Below are positions 54,519 through 63,596 of a stretch of 64,000 nucleotides of DNA, in pieces. The notes beneath the pieces are model-generated. The model saw only the letters and a list, made by a program, of their open reading frames with translations. It did not search any database and had not been told where the DNA came from. Source of the stretch: AP-15 sp035503615. GTDB lineage: Bacteria > Pseudomonadota > Alphaproteobacteria > ATCC43930 > CGMCC-115725. Location of the stretch: positions 1-64,000 of the forward strand of contig DATJTI010000032.1 of assembly GCA_035503615.1 (NCBI GenBank), given 5' to 3'. Within the stretch, counting starts at the first letter, position 1, and each line of letters begins with the position of its first letter. The translations under genes were made by a program, and so were the position numbers.

Positions 54519-55415
54519 ATGGAGAACGAGATGACCGAGGCCGGCCGCCTTCGCCAATTGCTCAACCGGAATGGCATGCTGATCGCCCCCGGCGCCTATG
54601 ACTGCATCACCGCCCGGCTGATCGGCCAGGCCGGGTTCGACGCGGTTTACATGACCGGAGCCGGCACCGCCGCCACCCTCGGCTATCCCGATTTTGGACT
54701 GGTGACGATGTCGGAGATGGTCGGCAACGCCCGTCGCATCGCCGCCGCCGCCGGACTGCCGGTCATCGCCGACGCCGATACCGGCTATGGCAACGAGCTC
54801 AACGCGTTCCGCACCGTGCGTGAATACGAGAGCGCCGGCGTCGCCGGCATCCACATCGAAGACCAGGGCTTTCCGAAGAAATGCGGTCATCTCGACGACA
54901 AGGAGATCGTACCGCGCGAGGATTGGCTGGCCAAGATCCGGGCTGCGCTCGCGGCGCGCCACGATCCCGACTTTCTGATCATCGCCCGCACCGATGCGCG
55001 CGCCGTGGCCGGTCTCGACGAGGCGATCGCGCGGGCCAACGCGGCACTTGCGGTCGGCGCCGGCATGGTCTTTGTCGAGGCGCCGCAAACGATCGCGGAG
55101 GTCGCCGCCATTCCGCGCCTGGTCAACGGTCCGTGCCTGCTCAATGTCGTCCATGGCGGCAAGACCCCGCAGCTCGACCTGCGCGATGCCGAGGGCATGG
55201 GCTACCGGATGGCGATCCTGCCGGCGCTGCTGCTGCAAAATATCGTCGGGATCTGCGACCGGGCGCTGGCCGAGCTGAGGACGACCCGCCATCATCCGCC
55301 GCCGATCGCCGAGATGACCGTGCGCGAGATGTTCCGCCGCGTCGGCGCCGACGAGTGGGACGCGCGCCGTGACCTATTCCGGCCGGACTTCCCGGCCTGC
55401 GACCCCGCCGAATAG
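54519..55415 (+). CDS. Isocitrate lyase/PEP mutase superfamily enzyme
   Basis: 298 residues; a Met at residue 5 (54531) has the better GGAG spacing. The superfamily signature KKCGH (about 124-128) follows IHIEDQGFP. Asp pairs in IADADTGYGN and ARTDA bind Mg2+. Members include carboxyPEP mutase, 2-methylisocitrate lyase and oxaloacetate decarboxylase; the loop sequence does not settle which. No phosphonate or methylcitrate genes are near. Confidence 0.88.
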   Translation: MENEMTEAGRLRQLLNRNGMLIAPGAYDCITARLIGQAGFDAVYMTGAGTAATLGYPDFGLVTMSEMVGNARRIAAAAGLPVIADADTGYGNELNAFRTVREYESAGVAGIHIEDQGFPKKCGHLDDKEIVPREDWLAKIRAALAARHDPDFLIIARTDARAVAGLDEAIARANAALAVGAGMVFVEAPQTIAEVAAIPRLVNGPCLLNVVHGGKTPQLDLRDAEGMGYRMAILPALLLQNIVGICDRALAELRTTRHHPPPIAEMTVREMFRRVGADEWDARRDLFRPDFPACDPAE

Positions 55416-55452
55416 CGGCCGATCGCCAGCAATCGGCGATCGGACTCGGCGG

Positions 55453-56208
55453 ATGCGCGTGCAATCGATGCGCTCTGCGCAACCACTTCGGTTGGGCGAA
55501 GGTCGGTCCGAAGCGCCTGCTCTTGCCGAGCACATCCTCTACCGCGATGGCTTGATCCTGGTCATCGACAAGCCGGCCGGAATCGCGGTGCATGCCGGTC
55601 CCGGTGGCGGCCCGAACCTCGAAAGCCGGTTTGCCGAGCTGAGCTTTGGGCTGCCCCACCCGCCGGCTCTCGCCCACCGGCTCGATCGTGACACCAGCGG
55701 CTGCCTGGTTCTCGGCCGCCACCCGAAGGCCCTGCGCCGGCTCGGCGCGCTGTTCGCCGCCGGCCAGGTCGAAAAACGCTACTGGGCAGTGGTCGAGGGG
55801 CGCCCATCGCGGGACGAGGGCTGTGTCGAAGGAGGATTGCGCAAGCTCGTTTCGGGTCGCGGCTGGCGCATGGTTGTCGACCCGGCGGGACAACGAGCGG
55901 TTACCGATTACCGGGTGTTGGGCACCGCGAACGGGCAGGCCTGGCTTGAGCTGCGACCGCGTACCGGCCGCACCCACCAGATCCGCGTTCATTGCGCGGC
56001 CCTCGGCTGCCCGGTCGCCGGTGATGCCGGCTACGGTCGCGGCGGTGGCCCGATGCTGCTCCATGCCCGCGAAATCGTGCTGCCGCTCTACCCGGCGAAG
56101 CCGCCGATCGCGGTCCGCGCGCCGCCACCCGCGCATCTGCTCGGCGCGCTGGTGTGTCTCGGCTACACTCCCACCAACGACGCCTTCGGGGACGACGGAA
56201 TGAGATGA
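55453..56208 (+). CDS. RluA-family pseudouridine synthase
   Basis: About 251 residues from the ATG at 55453; another Met lies 15 bp later. The catalytic motif HRLDRDTSG (Asp nucleophile) and the late RPRTGRTHQIRVHCAALGC are diagnostic. It isomerises specific uridines in rRNA or tRNA. The TruC/RluC/RluD target cannot be assigned; there is no obvious S4 domain. Its stop overlaps the GNAT start (ATGA). Confidence 0.9.
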   Translation: MRVQSMRSAQPLRLGEGRSEAPALAEHILYRDGLILVIDKPAGIAVHAGPGGGPNLESRFAELSFGLPHPPALAHRLDRDTSGCLVLGRHPKALRRLGALFAAGQVEKRYWAVVEGRPSRDEGCVEGGLRKLVSGRGWRMVVDPAGQRAVTDYRVLGTANGQAWLELRPRTGRTHQIRVHCAALGCPVAGDAGYGRGGGPMLLHAREIVLPLYPAKPPIAVRAPPPAHLLGALVCLGYTPTNDAFGDDGMR

Positions 56209-56729
56209 GCAGTGCCGAGATCAAGCTCCGGCGATTAACGCTGGCCGATGCTGTGGTCTACCGCGACATCCGACTGGAGGCATTGAGACTCGCTCCCGAA
56301 GCCTTCGGCAGCACTTTCGGGGCGGAAAATTCTCAGCCGCTTTCATGGTTTGCAGCTCGGCTTGAGAATTCGGCGGTGTTCGCCGCGTTCTCCGGCGACG
56401 ATATCACCGGAACCGCTGCATTCCGTCCCAACTACGGGCCGAAGGACTCGCATCGGGGTGTGCTGGTCGGCATATATGTCCGTGCCGTGGCACGCCGGCG
56501 CGGTATCGGTCGCCGCCTAGTCGAAGCGGTGATCGAGCATGCGCGTCGACATGTTGAAATACTGGAACTGAGGGTGATCAGCGACAACGAGACGGCCCGG
56601 CACTTATATCAATGCCTCGGTTTTGTCGAATACGGGATCGAGAGGAACGCGTTGAAGCAGGATGATCATTATTGGGACGAGATACTGATGGCAAAACCGT
56701 TGCTGCCAGACGAGGACACAGCCTCATGA
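56205..56729 (+). CDS. GNAT-family N-acetyltransferase
   Basis: 174 residues. The acetyl-CoA motif A appears as VRAVARRRGIGRRLVEAV (R-R-x-G-I-G-R form), and the C-terminal part shows LYQCLGFVEYGIERNALK. It acetylates an amine of unknown identity, small molecule or protein N-terminus. ATGA overlaps with both neighbours place it in one transcript with the RluA-type gene and purB. Confidence 0.88.
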   Translation: MSSAEIKLRRLTLADAVVYRDIRLEALRLAPEAFGSTFGAENSQPLSWFAARLENSAVFAAFSGDDITGTAAFRPNYGPKDSHRGVLVGIYVRAVARRRGIGRRLVEAVIEHARRHVEILELRVISDNETARHLYQCLGFVEYGIERNALKQDDHYWDEILMAKPLLPDEDTAS

Positions 56730-58057
56730 TCCCGCGCTACAGCCGCCCCGAGATGGCCCGGATCTGGGCGCCGGAACACTATTTCCGCATCCAGCTCGAC
56801 ATCGAGATATATGCCTGTGAAGCGCAGGAGCAACTCGGCGTGATCCCCGCGGGCGTGGCCGAGGCGGTGCGCGCGCGCGGCACCGTCGCGGTCGAGCGCA
56901 TCCGTGAGATCGAGCGCGAGGTGCATCACGAGACGATCGCCTTTCTGACCAGCCTTGCCGAAGCGGTCGGGCCGCAGGCGCGCTTTCTGCACCAAGGCAT
57001 GACGTCGAGCGACGTGCTCGACACCTGCCTTGCCGTGCAGCTGACCGAGGCCGCCGACCTGCTGCTCGCCGATCTCGATGCGGTGCTCGCAGCGCTGCGG
57101 CGGCGCGCCTTCGAGCACAAAGACACGGTGATGGTCGGACGCAGCCACGGCATCCACGCCGAGCCAACCACCTTCGGCCTCAAGCTGGCCGGGCACTGGG
57201 CCGAATTCGCCCGCAACCGCGAGCGGCTGGTCGCGGCGCGGCGCGAGATCGCGACCTGTGCGATTTCCGGGGCGGTTGGCACCTTTGCCAATATCGACCC
57301 GGCAGTCGAGGCGCATGTCGCCGCGAGGCTGAAGCTCGCGCCCGAGCCGGTCTCGACCCAGATCATCCCGCGCGACCGGCACGCCGCGTTCTTCACGACG
57401 CTCGCGCTGATTGCCGCGGCCATCGAGCGGCTGGCGACCGAGATCCGCCATCTGCAGCGTACCGAGCTGCGCGAAGCAGCGGAATATTTCGCCGAGGGCC
57501 AGAAGGGCTCATCGGCCATGCCGCACAAGCGCAACCCGGTCTTGTCGGAAAACCTGTCGGGATTGTCACGAGTGATCCGGGCGAGCGTGATCCCGGCGCT
57601 CGAAGATGTCGTCACCTGGCACGAGCGCGATATTTCGCATTCCTCGGTCGAGCGGATCATCGCGCCCGACGCGACGATCGCTCTCGATTTCGCGCTCGAT
57701 CGGCTCCGCGGCATCATCGATCGGCTGGTTGTCGATCCCCAACGGATGCGTGCAAACCTCGATTCCCTGGGCGGGCTCGTTGATTCGCAGCGCGTGCTCT
57801 TGGCATTGACCCAGGCCGGGATGAACCGCGAGGGCGCCTATCGTCTTGTCCAAAAACACGCAATGGCGGCGTGGCGCGGCGAAGGCCGGTTCGTCGACCG
57901 GCTCAAATCCGACCCGGAAATCGCCCAATGCCTCGATGCACCGGCAATCGACGGGCTGTTCGACACCGCCTATCACCTGAAGCATGTCGACACGATCTTC
58001 CGCCGCGTTTTTGGCGAAGCACCCGATCGAGTGACTGGCGGTCACAGTTCTCGTTGA
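56726..58057 (+). CDS. purB: Adenylosuccinate lyase
   Basis: 443 residues. The fumarase/aspartase signature SSAMPHKRNP (about 262-271) and the HQGMTSSDVLDT catalytic region (about 90-100) are intact. MIPRYSRPEMARIWAPEH opens like PurB. It acts twice in purine synthesis, on SAICAR and on adenylosuccinate. It begins in an ATGA overlap with the GNAT gene. The next genes are a toxin-antitoxin pair and a dioxygenase, not the DUF1476-purC pair usual in related genomes. Confidence 0.97.
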   Translation: MIPRYSRPEMARIWAPEHYFRIQLDIEIYACEAQEQLGVIPAGVAEAVRARGTVAVERIREIEREVHHETIAFLTSLAEAVGPQARFLHQGMTSSDVLDTCLAVQLTEAADLLLADLDAVLAALRRRAFEHKDTVMVGRSHGIHAEPTTFGLKLAGHWAEFARNRERLVAARREIATCAISGAVGTFANIDPAVEAHVAARLKLAPEPVSTQIIPRDRHAAFFTTLALIAAAIERLATEIRHLQRTELREAAEYFAEGQKGSSAMPHKRNPVLSENLSGLSRVIRASVIPALEDVVTWHERDISHSSVERIIAPDATIALDFALDRLRGIIDRLVVDPQRMRANLDSLGGLVDSQRVLLALTQAGMNREGAYRLVQKHAMAAWRGEGRFVDRLKSDPEIAQCLDAPAIDGLFDTAYHLKHVDTIFRRVFGEAPDRVTGGHSSR

Positions 58058-58179
58058 CGATCCGGGCGTCACGACCTATCTCGTACTTGCCCTCGGGGGT
58101 GCGCTCGACTTGGCGGGTGTTTCCGGCTGCGGTAGCCGCATCCAGTGTCGTGTCGAGCACGGCACGAGCCGGAGGGCAG

Positions 58180-58437
58180 ATGCAGGTACTCATAAGACGT
58201 GCGGCGGCGAAGATGCTGCGCCGGATACCAGCGGACCGGAGGACACAAATTCTCCAACGCCTAAAGGACTTGGCAGCCGATCCTAACAGCCGGGCGCTGG
58301 ACGTCCAACCGCTCGCCGGGGGCGAGTCATTCCGGCTGCGAGTGGGTGATTACCGGATCATTTTTTCCCTCGACCGTCCGGCGGGCGTGCTGACGGTCGA
58401 CGCGATCAGGACACGGGGCGATGTCTACAAGAGATGA
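58180..58437 (+). CDS. RelE/ParE-superfamily toxin
   Basis: 85 residues: IRRAAAKMLRRIPADRRTQ, then ESFRLRVGDYRIIFSLD and VDAIRTRGDVYKR, the RelE-like mRNA interferase pattern with the conserved RVGDYRI core. GGAGGGCAG precedes the ATG. Together with the overlapping downstream HTH gene it forms a type II toxin-antitoxin pair with toxin first (HigBA-like order). It probably blocks translation when the antitoxin is lost. It is inserted between purB and the dioxygenase gene. Confidence 0.85.
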   Translation: MQVLIRRAAAKMLRRIPADRRTQILQRLKDLAADPNSRALDVQPLAGGESFRLRVGDYRIIFSLDRPAGVLTVDAIRTRGDVYKR

Positions 58438-58918
58438 GGCAAGTTTTGCATTGCCGAAGCCGATCGCGCTGGGCGACGCCGAAGTGGTGCTGTCTCGCAG
58501 CGACTGGGACCGCCTCGTCGAAGTGTTCAATGCTCGGCTGGATCGCGGCAACGATCCCGACGAGGATGCAGCCGATCTGGCGGCAGCGGCGGCGGCACGC
58601 GCCGACGATGCCGGTGTTGCTGCTCGCATCGAAAAGGAGCGCGGGTCTCCCGTCGAGGTGACGATCCCAATCGAGGTGTTGGAAGCAGAACTGGAAGGCG
58701 CGCATCCGATCAAGGCGTGGCGCGAGCACAGGAAATGGACGCAATCGCGGCTCGCTGCGGAATCCAGCGTGGCCCGGGACCTGATCGCGCAAATCGAGAC
58801 GCACCGGAAAACCGGCAGTATACAAACGCTGAACCGCTTGGCGCGGGCCCTCGCCGTGCCGCTCGAGGCGCTTATCGAAGATCAAGCTGAAGATACGAAA
58901 ATAGGAGAAACGCGATGA
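58421..58918 (+). CDS. Xre-family antitoxin
   Basis: 165 residues, overlapping the toxin end by 17 bp. The N-terminal ~90 residues are acidic and probably hold the toxin-neutralising part. A C-terminal HTH domain follows (HPIKAWREHRKWTQSRLAA, SSVARDLIAQIETHRKTGS, then LNRLARALAVPLEAL). Autorepression of the pair is typical. Its stop overlaps the start of the dioxygenase gene by ATGA, so the cassette drives into it. Confidence 0.83.
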   Translation: MSTRDEASFALPKPIALGDAEVVLSRSDWDRLVEVFNARLDRGNDPDEDAADLAAAAAARADDAGVAARIEKERGSPVEVTIPIEVLEAELEGAHPIKAWREHRKWTQSRLAAESSVARDLIAQIETHRKTGSIQTLNRLARALAVPLEALIEDQAEDTKIGETR

Positions 58919-59793
58919 GTTCGCTGCGCCGCCATGACGGACCCCGCATCAAGTATACCGCGGATGATGGCGGTCCCTACGATACGATCATGGTCGATAA
59001 GCTGACCCCGATCATCGGCGCCGAGATCGCTGGTGTCGATCTCGCCCAGCCGCTCGGCAACCGCACCCTCGACGAGATCCACCGTGCGCTGGCCGAGAAT
59101 TCGGTGATCTTTTTTCGCGACCAGCATTTGACCGAAGACCAGCACCTCGCCTTCGGCCGGCGGTTCGGGGAGCTGCACATCCACCCGGCCGCCCCCTCGG
59201 CGCCGGGCCGGCCCGAATTGATGATCATCCATGCCGACAAGGACAGCCCGCGCGCCAATGGCGAAGGCTGGCATAGCGATGTATCGTGCGATCCCGAGCC
59301 GCCGATGGGCAGCATCCTTTACATCCGGACTTGCCCGCCGCATGGCGGCGATACGCTGTTCGCCAGCATGTATGCGGCCTATGACGCGCTGTCGGAGCGG
59401 ATGAAGAGCTATCTCGACGGGCTCACGGCCGAGCACAGCGGCGAGCACTATCGCGGCCAGTATGCGAATTACGGCATCGCCGACAAACCCGAATACCCTC
59501 GTGCCGAGCATCCGGTCGTGCGCACCCACCCCGTGACGCGGCGCAAGGCGCTCTATGTCAACCGAGGCTTTACCAAGCGCATCAACGGCATCCCGCTCGA
59601 CGAGAGCGAGGCCATCCTCAATTACCTGTACCGACACATGGCGAACCCGCTGTTCCAATGCCGCTTCCGCTGGCAGGCGAATTCGATCGCCTTCTGGGAC
59701 AATCGCTGTGTGCAGCACCATGCGATGTGGGATTACTGGCCGCACACCCGTTCCGGGCACCGGGTCACGGTCAAGGGCGACCGGCCGGTGTGA
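58915..59793 (+). CDS. TauD/TfdA-family Fe(II)/2-oxoglutarate dioxygenase
   Basis: 292 residues. Iron ligands are His120 and Asp122 (WHSDVSC) and His268 (VQHHAMWDY), with Arg283 (SGHRVTVKG) for 2-oxoglutarate. The N-terminus IIGAEIAGVDLAQPLGNRT fits the family. It hydroxylates a small substrate such as taurine, a sulfonate or an aryloxyacid. No transporter is adjacent, so the substrate is open. It is coupled to the toxin-antitoxin genes only by gene overlap. Confidence 0.9.
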   Translation: MSSLRRHDGPRIKYTADDGGPYDTIMVDKLTPIIGAEIAGVDLAQPLGNRTLDEIHRALAENSVIFFRDQHLTEDQHLAFGRRFGELHIHPAAPSAPGRPELMIIHADKDSPRANGEGWHSDVSCDPEPPMGSILYIRTCPPHGGDTLFASMYAAYDALSERMKSYLDGLTAEHSGEHYRGQYANYGIADKPEYPRAEHPVVRTHPVTRRKALYVNRGFTKRINGIPLDESEAILNYLYRHMANPLFQCRFRWQANSIAFWDNRCVQHHAMWDYWPHTRSGHRVTVKGDRPV

Positions 59794-59816
59794 GCCGCCC
59801 GATTGCAGCCTCGCTG

Positions 59817-60137
59817 CTATTCCCTCATCAGCTGCTCTTTGGCCTGCTCGGTGAAGTGGTCGAGCTCGAAGCTGATGCGGGACGGGGTGATCGCCGGGTC
59901 CTTGGCGGAGAGGTCGGCGAACAGCTTGTCGAGCACGCGCTGGTCGCCACCCGCCTGGAACTGGATTGCGACGAGGTCTTTGGCGTAGGCCTCTGCCGCC
60001 TCGGCGCGGAGACCCAGTTGTTGGGCCGCCCACAGCCCGACCATCCGGTTGCGGCGTGCGGTGGTCTTGAAACGGAGCTCCTCGTCATGCTTGAACCGAT
60101 TCTCGAATTCCTTTTCGCGGTCGGCAAAGGTGGTCAT
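59817..60137 (-). CDS. DUF1476-family protein (F1-ATPase zeta-inhibitor type)
   Basis: 106 residues: MTTFADREKEFENRFKHDE, LRFKTTARRNRMVGLWAAQ and ITPSRISFELDHFTEQAKE. This family, conserved across alphaproteobacteria, includes the zeta inhibitor of the F1Fo-ATPase of Paracoccus. It is normally found near purB/purC/purS, as here, but sits on the opposite strand, convergent with the dioxygenase gene and divergent from the NRDE gene. Confidence 0.92.
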   Translation of the reverse strand: MTTFADREKEFENRFKHDEELRFKTTARRNRMVGLWAAQQLGLRAEAAEAYAKDLVAIQFQAGGDQRVLDKLFADLSAKDPAITPSRISFELDHFTEQAKEQLMRE

Positions 60138-60245
60138 GATCCTGGTGTCCCGAGCTAACCCGTTCGCCGCCATCGGCGTCGGGTGCGATATGGCGCGGGG
60201 CTTCTCCCGCCGCAAGCAGGGAATGTTCGAGGTGTGCGAGAGAGC

Positions 60246-60995
60246 ATGTGCACGGTGGTGATCCTGCGCCGGCCGGACGATCCGTGGCCGGTGATCATCG
60301 GCGCCAACCGTGACGAGATGATCGCGCGGCCATGGCGGCCGCCGGGCCGGCACTGGCCGGATCGACCGGAGGTGCTCGCCGGGCTCGATTTGTCAGCCGG
60401 TGGCTCGTGGCTCGGGATCAACGATTGGGGTGTTGCTGCGGCAGTGCTGAACCGCACCGGCTCGCTCGGCCCTGCCCCCGGCCTGCGGTCGCGTGGCGAA
60501 CTGGTTCTTGAAGCGCTCGATCATGCCGACGCCGTCGCGGCGGCCGAGGCGCTTACCCATCTCGATCCTGATTCCTACCGGACCTTCAATCTGATCGTCG
60601 CCGACGAGCGCGACGGGTTCTGGCTGCGCCATGCCGGCGGGCGGCGCGTCGAGGCGCACCCGCTGAAGGACGGGCTGTCGCTAATCGCCGCTGGCGATCT
60701 CGACGATTTCGGCACGCGGCGGCTGCAATTGGCGATGCCGGCATTCCGCGAGTGGCCGGCGCCGCAGCCGGACCGCGGCGATTGGACGGCCTGGCAGCAG
60801 CTGCTGGGCAGCACGCGCGCGCCGCCCGGCGAGCCGGCCAGCGCCGCAATGCGCTTCTCCACCGATGGCTACGGCACGGTGTCGAGTGCCATCATCGCCC
60901 TGCCGGCGCGCGACGGCACCGACCGGCGGGCCGCGTTCCGCTTTGCCGGGTGGCAGCCCGAGGAGACGCCGTGGCACGACATCGAACCGGGCTGA
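60246..60995 (+). CDS. NRDE/TANGO2-family protein
   Basis: 249 residues. The defining N-terminal MCTVVIL with Cys2 as candidate Ntn nucleophile and the IIGANRDEMIARPW box are present. GGSWLGINDWGVAAAVLNR is the next conserved block. TANGO2 relatives take part in protein secretion or heme handling, and bacterial roles are unclear. The start is set by Cys2. It precedes purS by 128 bp. Confidence 0.85.
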   Translation: MCTVVILRRPDDPWPVIIGANRDEMIARPWRPPGRHWPDRPEVLAGLDLSAGGSWLGINDWGVAAAVLNRTGSLGPAPGLRSRGELVLEALDHADAVAAAEALTHLDPDSYRTFNLIVADERDGFWLRHAGGRRVEAHPLKDGLSLIAAGDLDDFGTRRLQLAMPAFREWPAPQPDRGDWTAWQQLLGSTRAPPGEPASAAMRFSTDGYGTVSSAIIALPARDGTDRRAAFRFAGWQPEETPWHDIEPG

Positions 60996-61123
60996 CCCGG
61001 CGGCCGGCGGATGTCAGCGCCTGCGCGTCGCCATTGTCGCGGGTCGGCCAGACCGGGGATCGTTCGATGCGCTCGATCGGAAACCACCGCCACGGCAGTC
61101 ATCATCACACGTCAGACATCATC

Positions 61124-61399
61124 ATGAAAGCGCGCGTGCACGTAACCCTCAAGCCCGGCATCCTTGATCCGCAAGGCAAGGCAATCGGCAACGCGCTCGC
61201 CGCGCTCGGGTTCGCCGGCGTCGGCGAGGTGCGCCAGGGCAAGCTGATCGAGCTTGAAATCGCCACGGTCGATCCGGTCGCGGCCCGCGCCGAGATCGAC
61301 GCGATGTGCCGGCAATTGCTGGCCAATCCGGTGATCGAGGATTACGCGATCGAGATCACGCCGATCGACGCAGCGCATCCTCGCCCAGCGCTTCCCTGA
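61124..61399 (+). CDS. purS: Phosphoribosylformylglycinamidine synthase subunit PurS
   Basis: 91 residues. KARVHVTLKPGILDPQGKA, IGNALAALGFAGVGEVRQG and the ending LLANPVIEDYAIEI are diagnostic. PurS, PurQ and PurL form the FGAM synthase of purine synthesis. Its 3' end overlaps the end of the minus-strand histidine kinase gene by 44 bp. purQ follows only after 2.2 kb, whereas the two are normally adjacent. Confidence 0.94.
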   Translation: MKARVHVTLKPGILDPQGKAIGNALAALGFAGVGEVRQGKLIELEIATVDPVAARAEIDAMCRQLLANPVIEDYAIEITPIDAAHPRPALP

Positions 61400-63407
61400 G
61401 CTTCATTTCGAGGGTTGGGGTCCGGTAGGGCTTTGCGAGGAACTTGAACTCGCCGCCGGGTTCCAGCGCTTCCTGCACGGCACCGGCATAGCCGGAGGTC
61501 AACAGGATCCGCAGATCCGGCCGCAATCGGCTCGCCGTGCGAGCCAGATCGATGCCGCTCATACCGGCCGGCATGACCACATCGGTGAACAGGAGGTCGA
61601 TCGCCCGCTCGCTGCGCAACAGAGCCAGCGCTTCGGGGCCGGTTCGCGCGACGAGGGTCCGATAGCCGAGGTCCGACAGCATTGCGACGATCATTTCGCA
61701 GACATCGGGGTCATCCTCGACGACGAGAACCGTCACCCCGCCCCGCTCCGTCGGCGCGAAAGCGCTTGGCGACATGTCCGGCTGGGCCGCCAGCCCATCC
61801 TTGCGCGGCAGATAGATATGAACCGTCGTGCCGAGGCCTTTTTGGCTCTCGATCCGGGCGGTGCCGCCCGACTGTTTGGCAAAGCCGTAAACCTGGCTCA
61901 GACCGAGCCCGGTGCCCTTCCCGACATCCTTTGTCGTGTAGAATGGCTCGAACGCGTGCATCAGCACGTCCGCACTCATCCCGCAGCCGGTATCGCTGAC
62001 CGAGACCATGACATATTCACCCTGTTCCACGTCGATCCCGTCATCGCTGCCGCCGGCGGTGACATTCGCCGTGGCGACGGTCAGCCGGCCCGAAAGACCC
62101 ATCGCATCGCGGGCATTGGCCGCCAGATTGAGGATCATCGCTTCGAACTGCGCCGAATCGGCCAGGCAAGTCCAGATCCGGGGTTGCAGGCGCTGCTCGA
62201 TCTCGATTCCCTCACCCAAGGTTCTCTGGCACAGGGTCAGCGTCTCCTGTAGCAATTCGTTGATGTTGACGACCTGTGGGCAGACCTCCTGCCGCCGTGA
62301 AAACGTCAGCAGCTGCTGGATCAGTTGCGAGCCGCGCAGCCCCGCGCGCAACGCCGCGTTGGCATAGCGGCGGCCCGCGCCCTCTTCCGGCAGCGTCGTC
62401 ACGAGCATTTCGAGATTGCCGATGATCGCCGTCAGCAGATTGTTGAAATCATGCGCGACCCCGCCGGTCAGCTGGCCGACGACTTCCATCCTCTGTGCCT
62501 GGCGCAGCTGCTCCTCGGCGGCCCGCCGCTCCGTCAGATCGCGGGTGATCTTGGCAAAACCCATCAGCTTGCCGGTTCCATCGCGGATCGCGTCGATCAA
62601 GACACCGGCCCAAAATACCGTGCCGTCCTGGCGCACCCGCCACCCCTCGGCCTCGAACTTGCCGGTCCGCCGCGCCATCTCCAGCGCTCTTTGCGGCAGC
62701 CCGTTCTGCCGATCTTCCGCGGTGTAGAACTGGGAAAAGTGTCGGCCGATGATTTCCTCGGCGGCATAGCCCTTGATGCGTTCCGCTCCAAGGTTCCAAC
62801 TGGTCACCACCCCATCGGGGTCGAGCATGAAGATCGCATAGTCGGTGACCCCCTGAACCAGCGTCCTGAAGTGCTCTTCGCTGACCCGCAGCTGGGCGAG
62901 GGCTTCGGCCATCTCCTGGGTGCGCTCGGCGACCCGCTGTTCGAGGGTTTCGGTCAGTCGCTGTTGCGCGGTCTCGGCATTCTTCCGGTCGCTGATATCG
63001 ATCAGCATGTTGACCGCGCCGATCAGCGCGCCGGAGGCGTCGTGCAACGGCGTCGGGAACGGCAGGAAATGAACGCGCGTGCCGTCCGGGCGCTCCAGGA
63101 TCGCATCGACGCCGCGGACCGGCCGGTCTTCCTTCAAAGCAACCGCCATCGGGCATTCGCCGAGCGGCAGCGGCGTGCCATCCGGGAAATACAGGCGCCA
63201 GCTGATGCACCAGCGGTCGCTGCCCAATCTGGGGCGCCGCCCCGAAAATTCGACCGCAGCTTCGTTGTAAAATGTCAGGCGGCCTTCGGCATCGGTGGTG
63301 TAGATGGCCGCCGGCAAGGCCTCGAGGAGTTGGTGAAAGCGCCCATCGACCGGCACATGATCAATGCTTTGCGGTGGCCCGCCGACAGCAGAACAATCCA
63401 CTGACAT
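61356..63407 (-). CDS. PAS-containing hybrid histidine kinase
   Basis: 683 residues from the Met at 63407; an upstream Met at 63482 is possible. Two PAS domains (about 25-140 and 178-295) precede the H-box GGVAHDFNNLL with phospho-acceptor His319. The ATPase domain has LNLAANARDAM, DTGCGM and GKGTGLGLSQVYG. A receiver domain ends the protein (VLVVEDDPD, LLFTDVVMPAGMSGIDL with the phospho-Asp, and AKPYR). No membrane helix is seen, so it senses an intracellular cue. It lies between purS and purQ on the other strand. Confidence 0.9.
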   Translation of the reverse strand: MSVDCSAVGGPPQSIDHVPVDGRFHQLLEALPAAIYTTDAEGRLTFYNEAAVEFSGRRPRLGSDRWCISWRLYFPDGTPLPLGECPMAVALKEDRPVRGVDAILERPDGTRVHFLPFPTPLHDASGALIGAVNMLIDISDRKNAETAQQRLTETLEQRVAERTQEMAEALAQLRVSEEHFRTLVQGVTDYAIFMLDPDGVVTSWNLGAERIKGYAAEEIIGRHFSQFYTAEDRQNGLPQRALEMARRTGKFEAEGWRVRQDGTVFWAGVLIDAIRDGTGKLMGFAKITRDLTERRAAEEQLRQAQRMEVVGQLTGGVAHDFNNLLTAIIGNLEMLVTTLPEEGAGRRYANAALRAGLRGSQLIQQLLTFSRRQEVCPQVVNINELLQETLTLCQRTLGEGIEIEQRLQPRIWTCLADSAQFEAMILNLAANARDAMGLSGRLTVATANVTAGGSDDGIDVEQGEYVMVSVSDTGCGMSADVLMHAFEPFYTTKDVGKGTGLGLSQVYGFAKQSGGTARIESQKGLGTTVHIYLPRKDGLAAQPDMSPSAFAPTERGGVTVLVVEDDPDVCEMIVAMLSDLGYRTLVARTGPEALALLRSERAIDLLFTDVVMPAGMSGIDLARTASRLRPDLRILLTSGYAGAVQEALEPGGEFKFLAKPYRTPTLEMKLREALGEDALRRSA

Positions 63408-63596
63408 CTCTCGCAAAAAAAGCGGTGGCCCCCCGGCACAATCTATCGGCCACATCCATTTGGTACAAGGCAAACCCGGCACCTGGTATCAGGCAAACCT
63501 GAGCTGCGGCCCCAAGGTTCCATTCGCTCGCATCCCGATCACCTTGCACCGCCGCACCGCGCGGCGTATCTGAGCGCCATTGCTACCGAGGCATCG

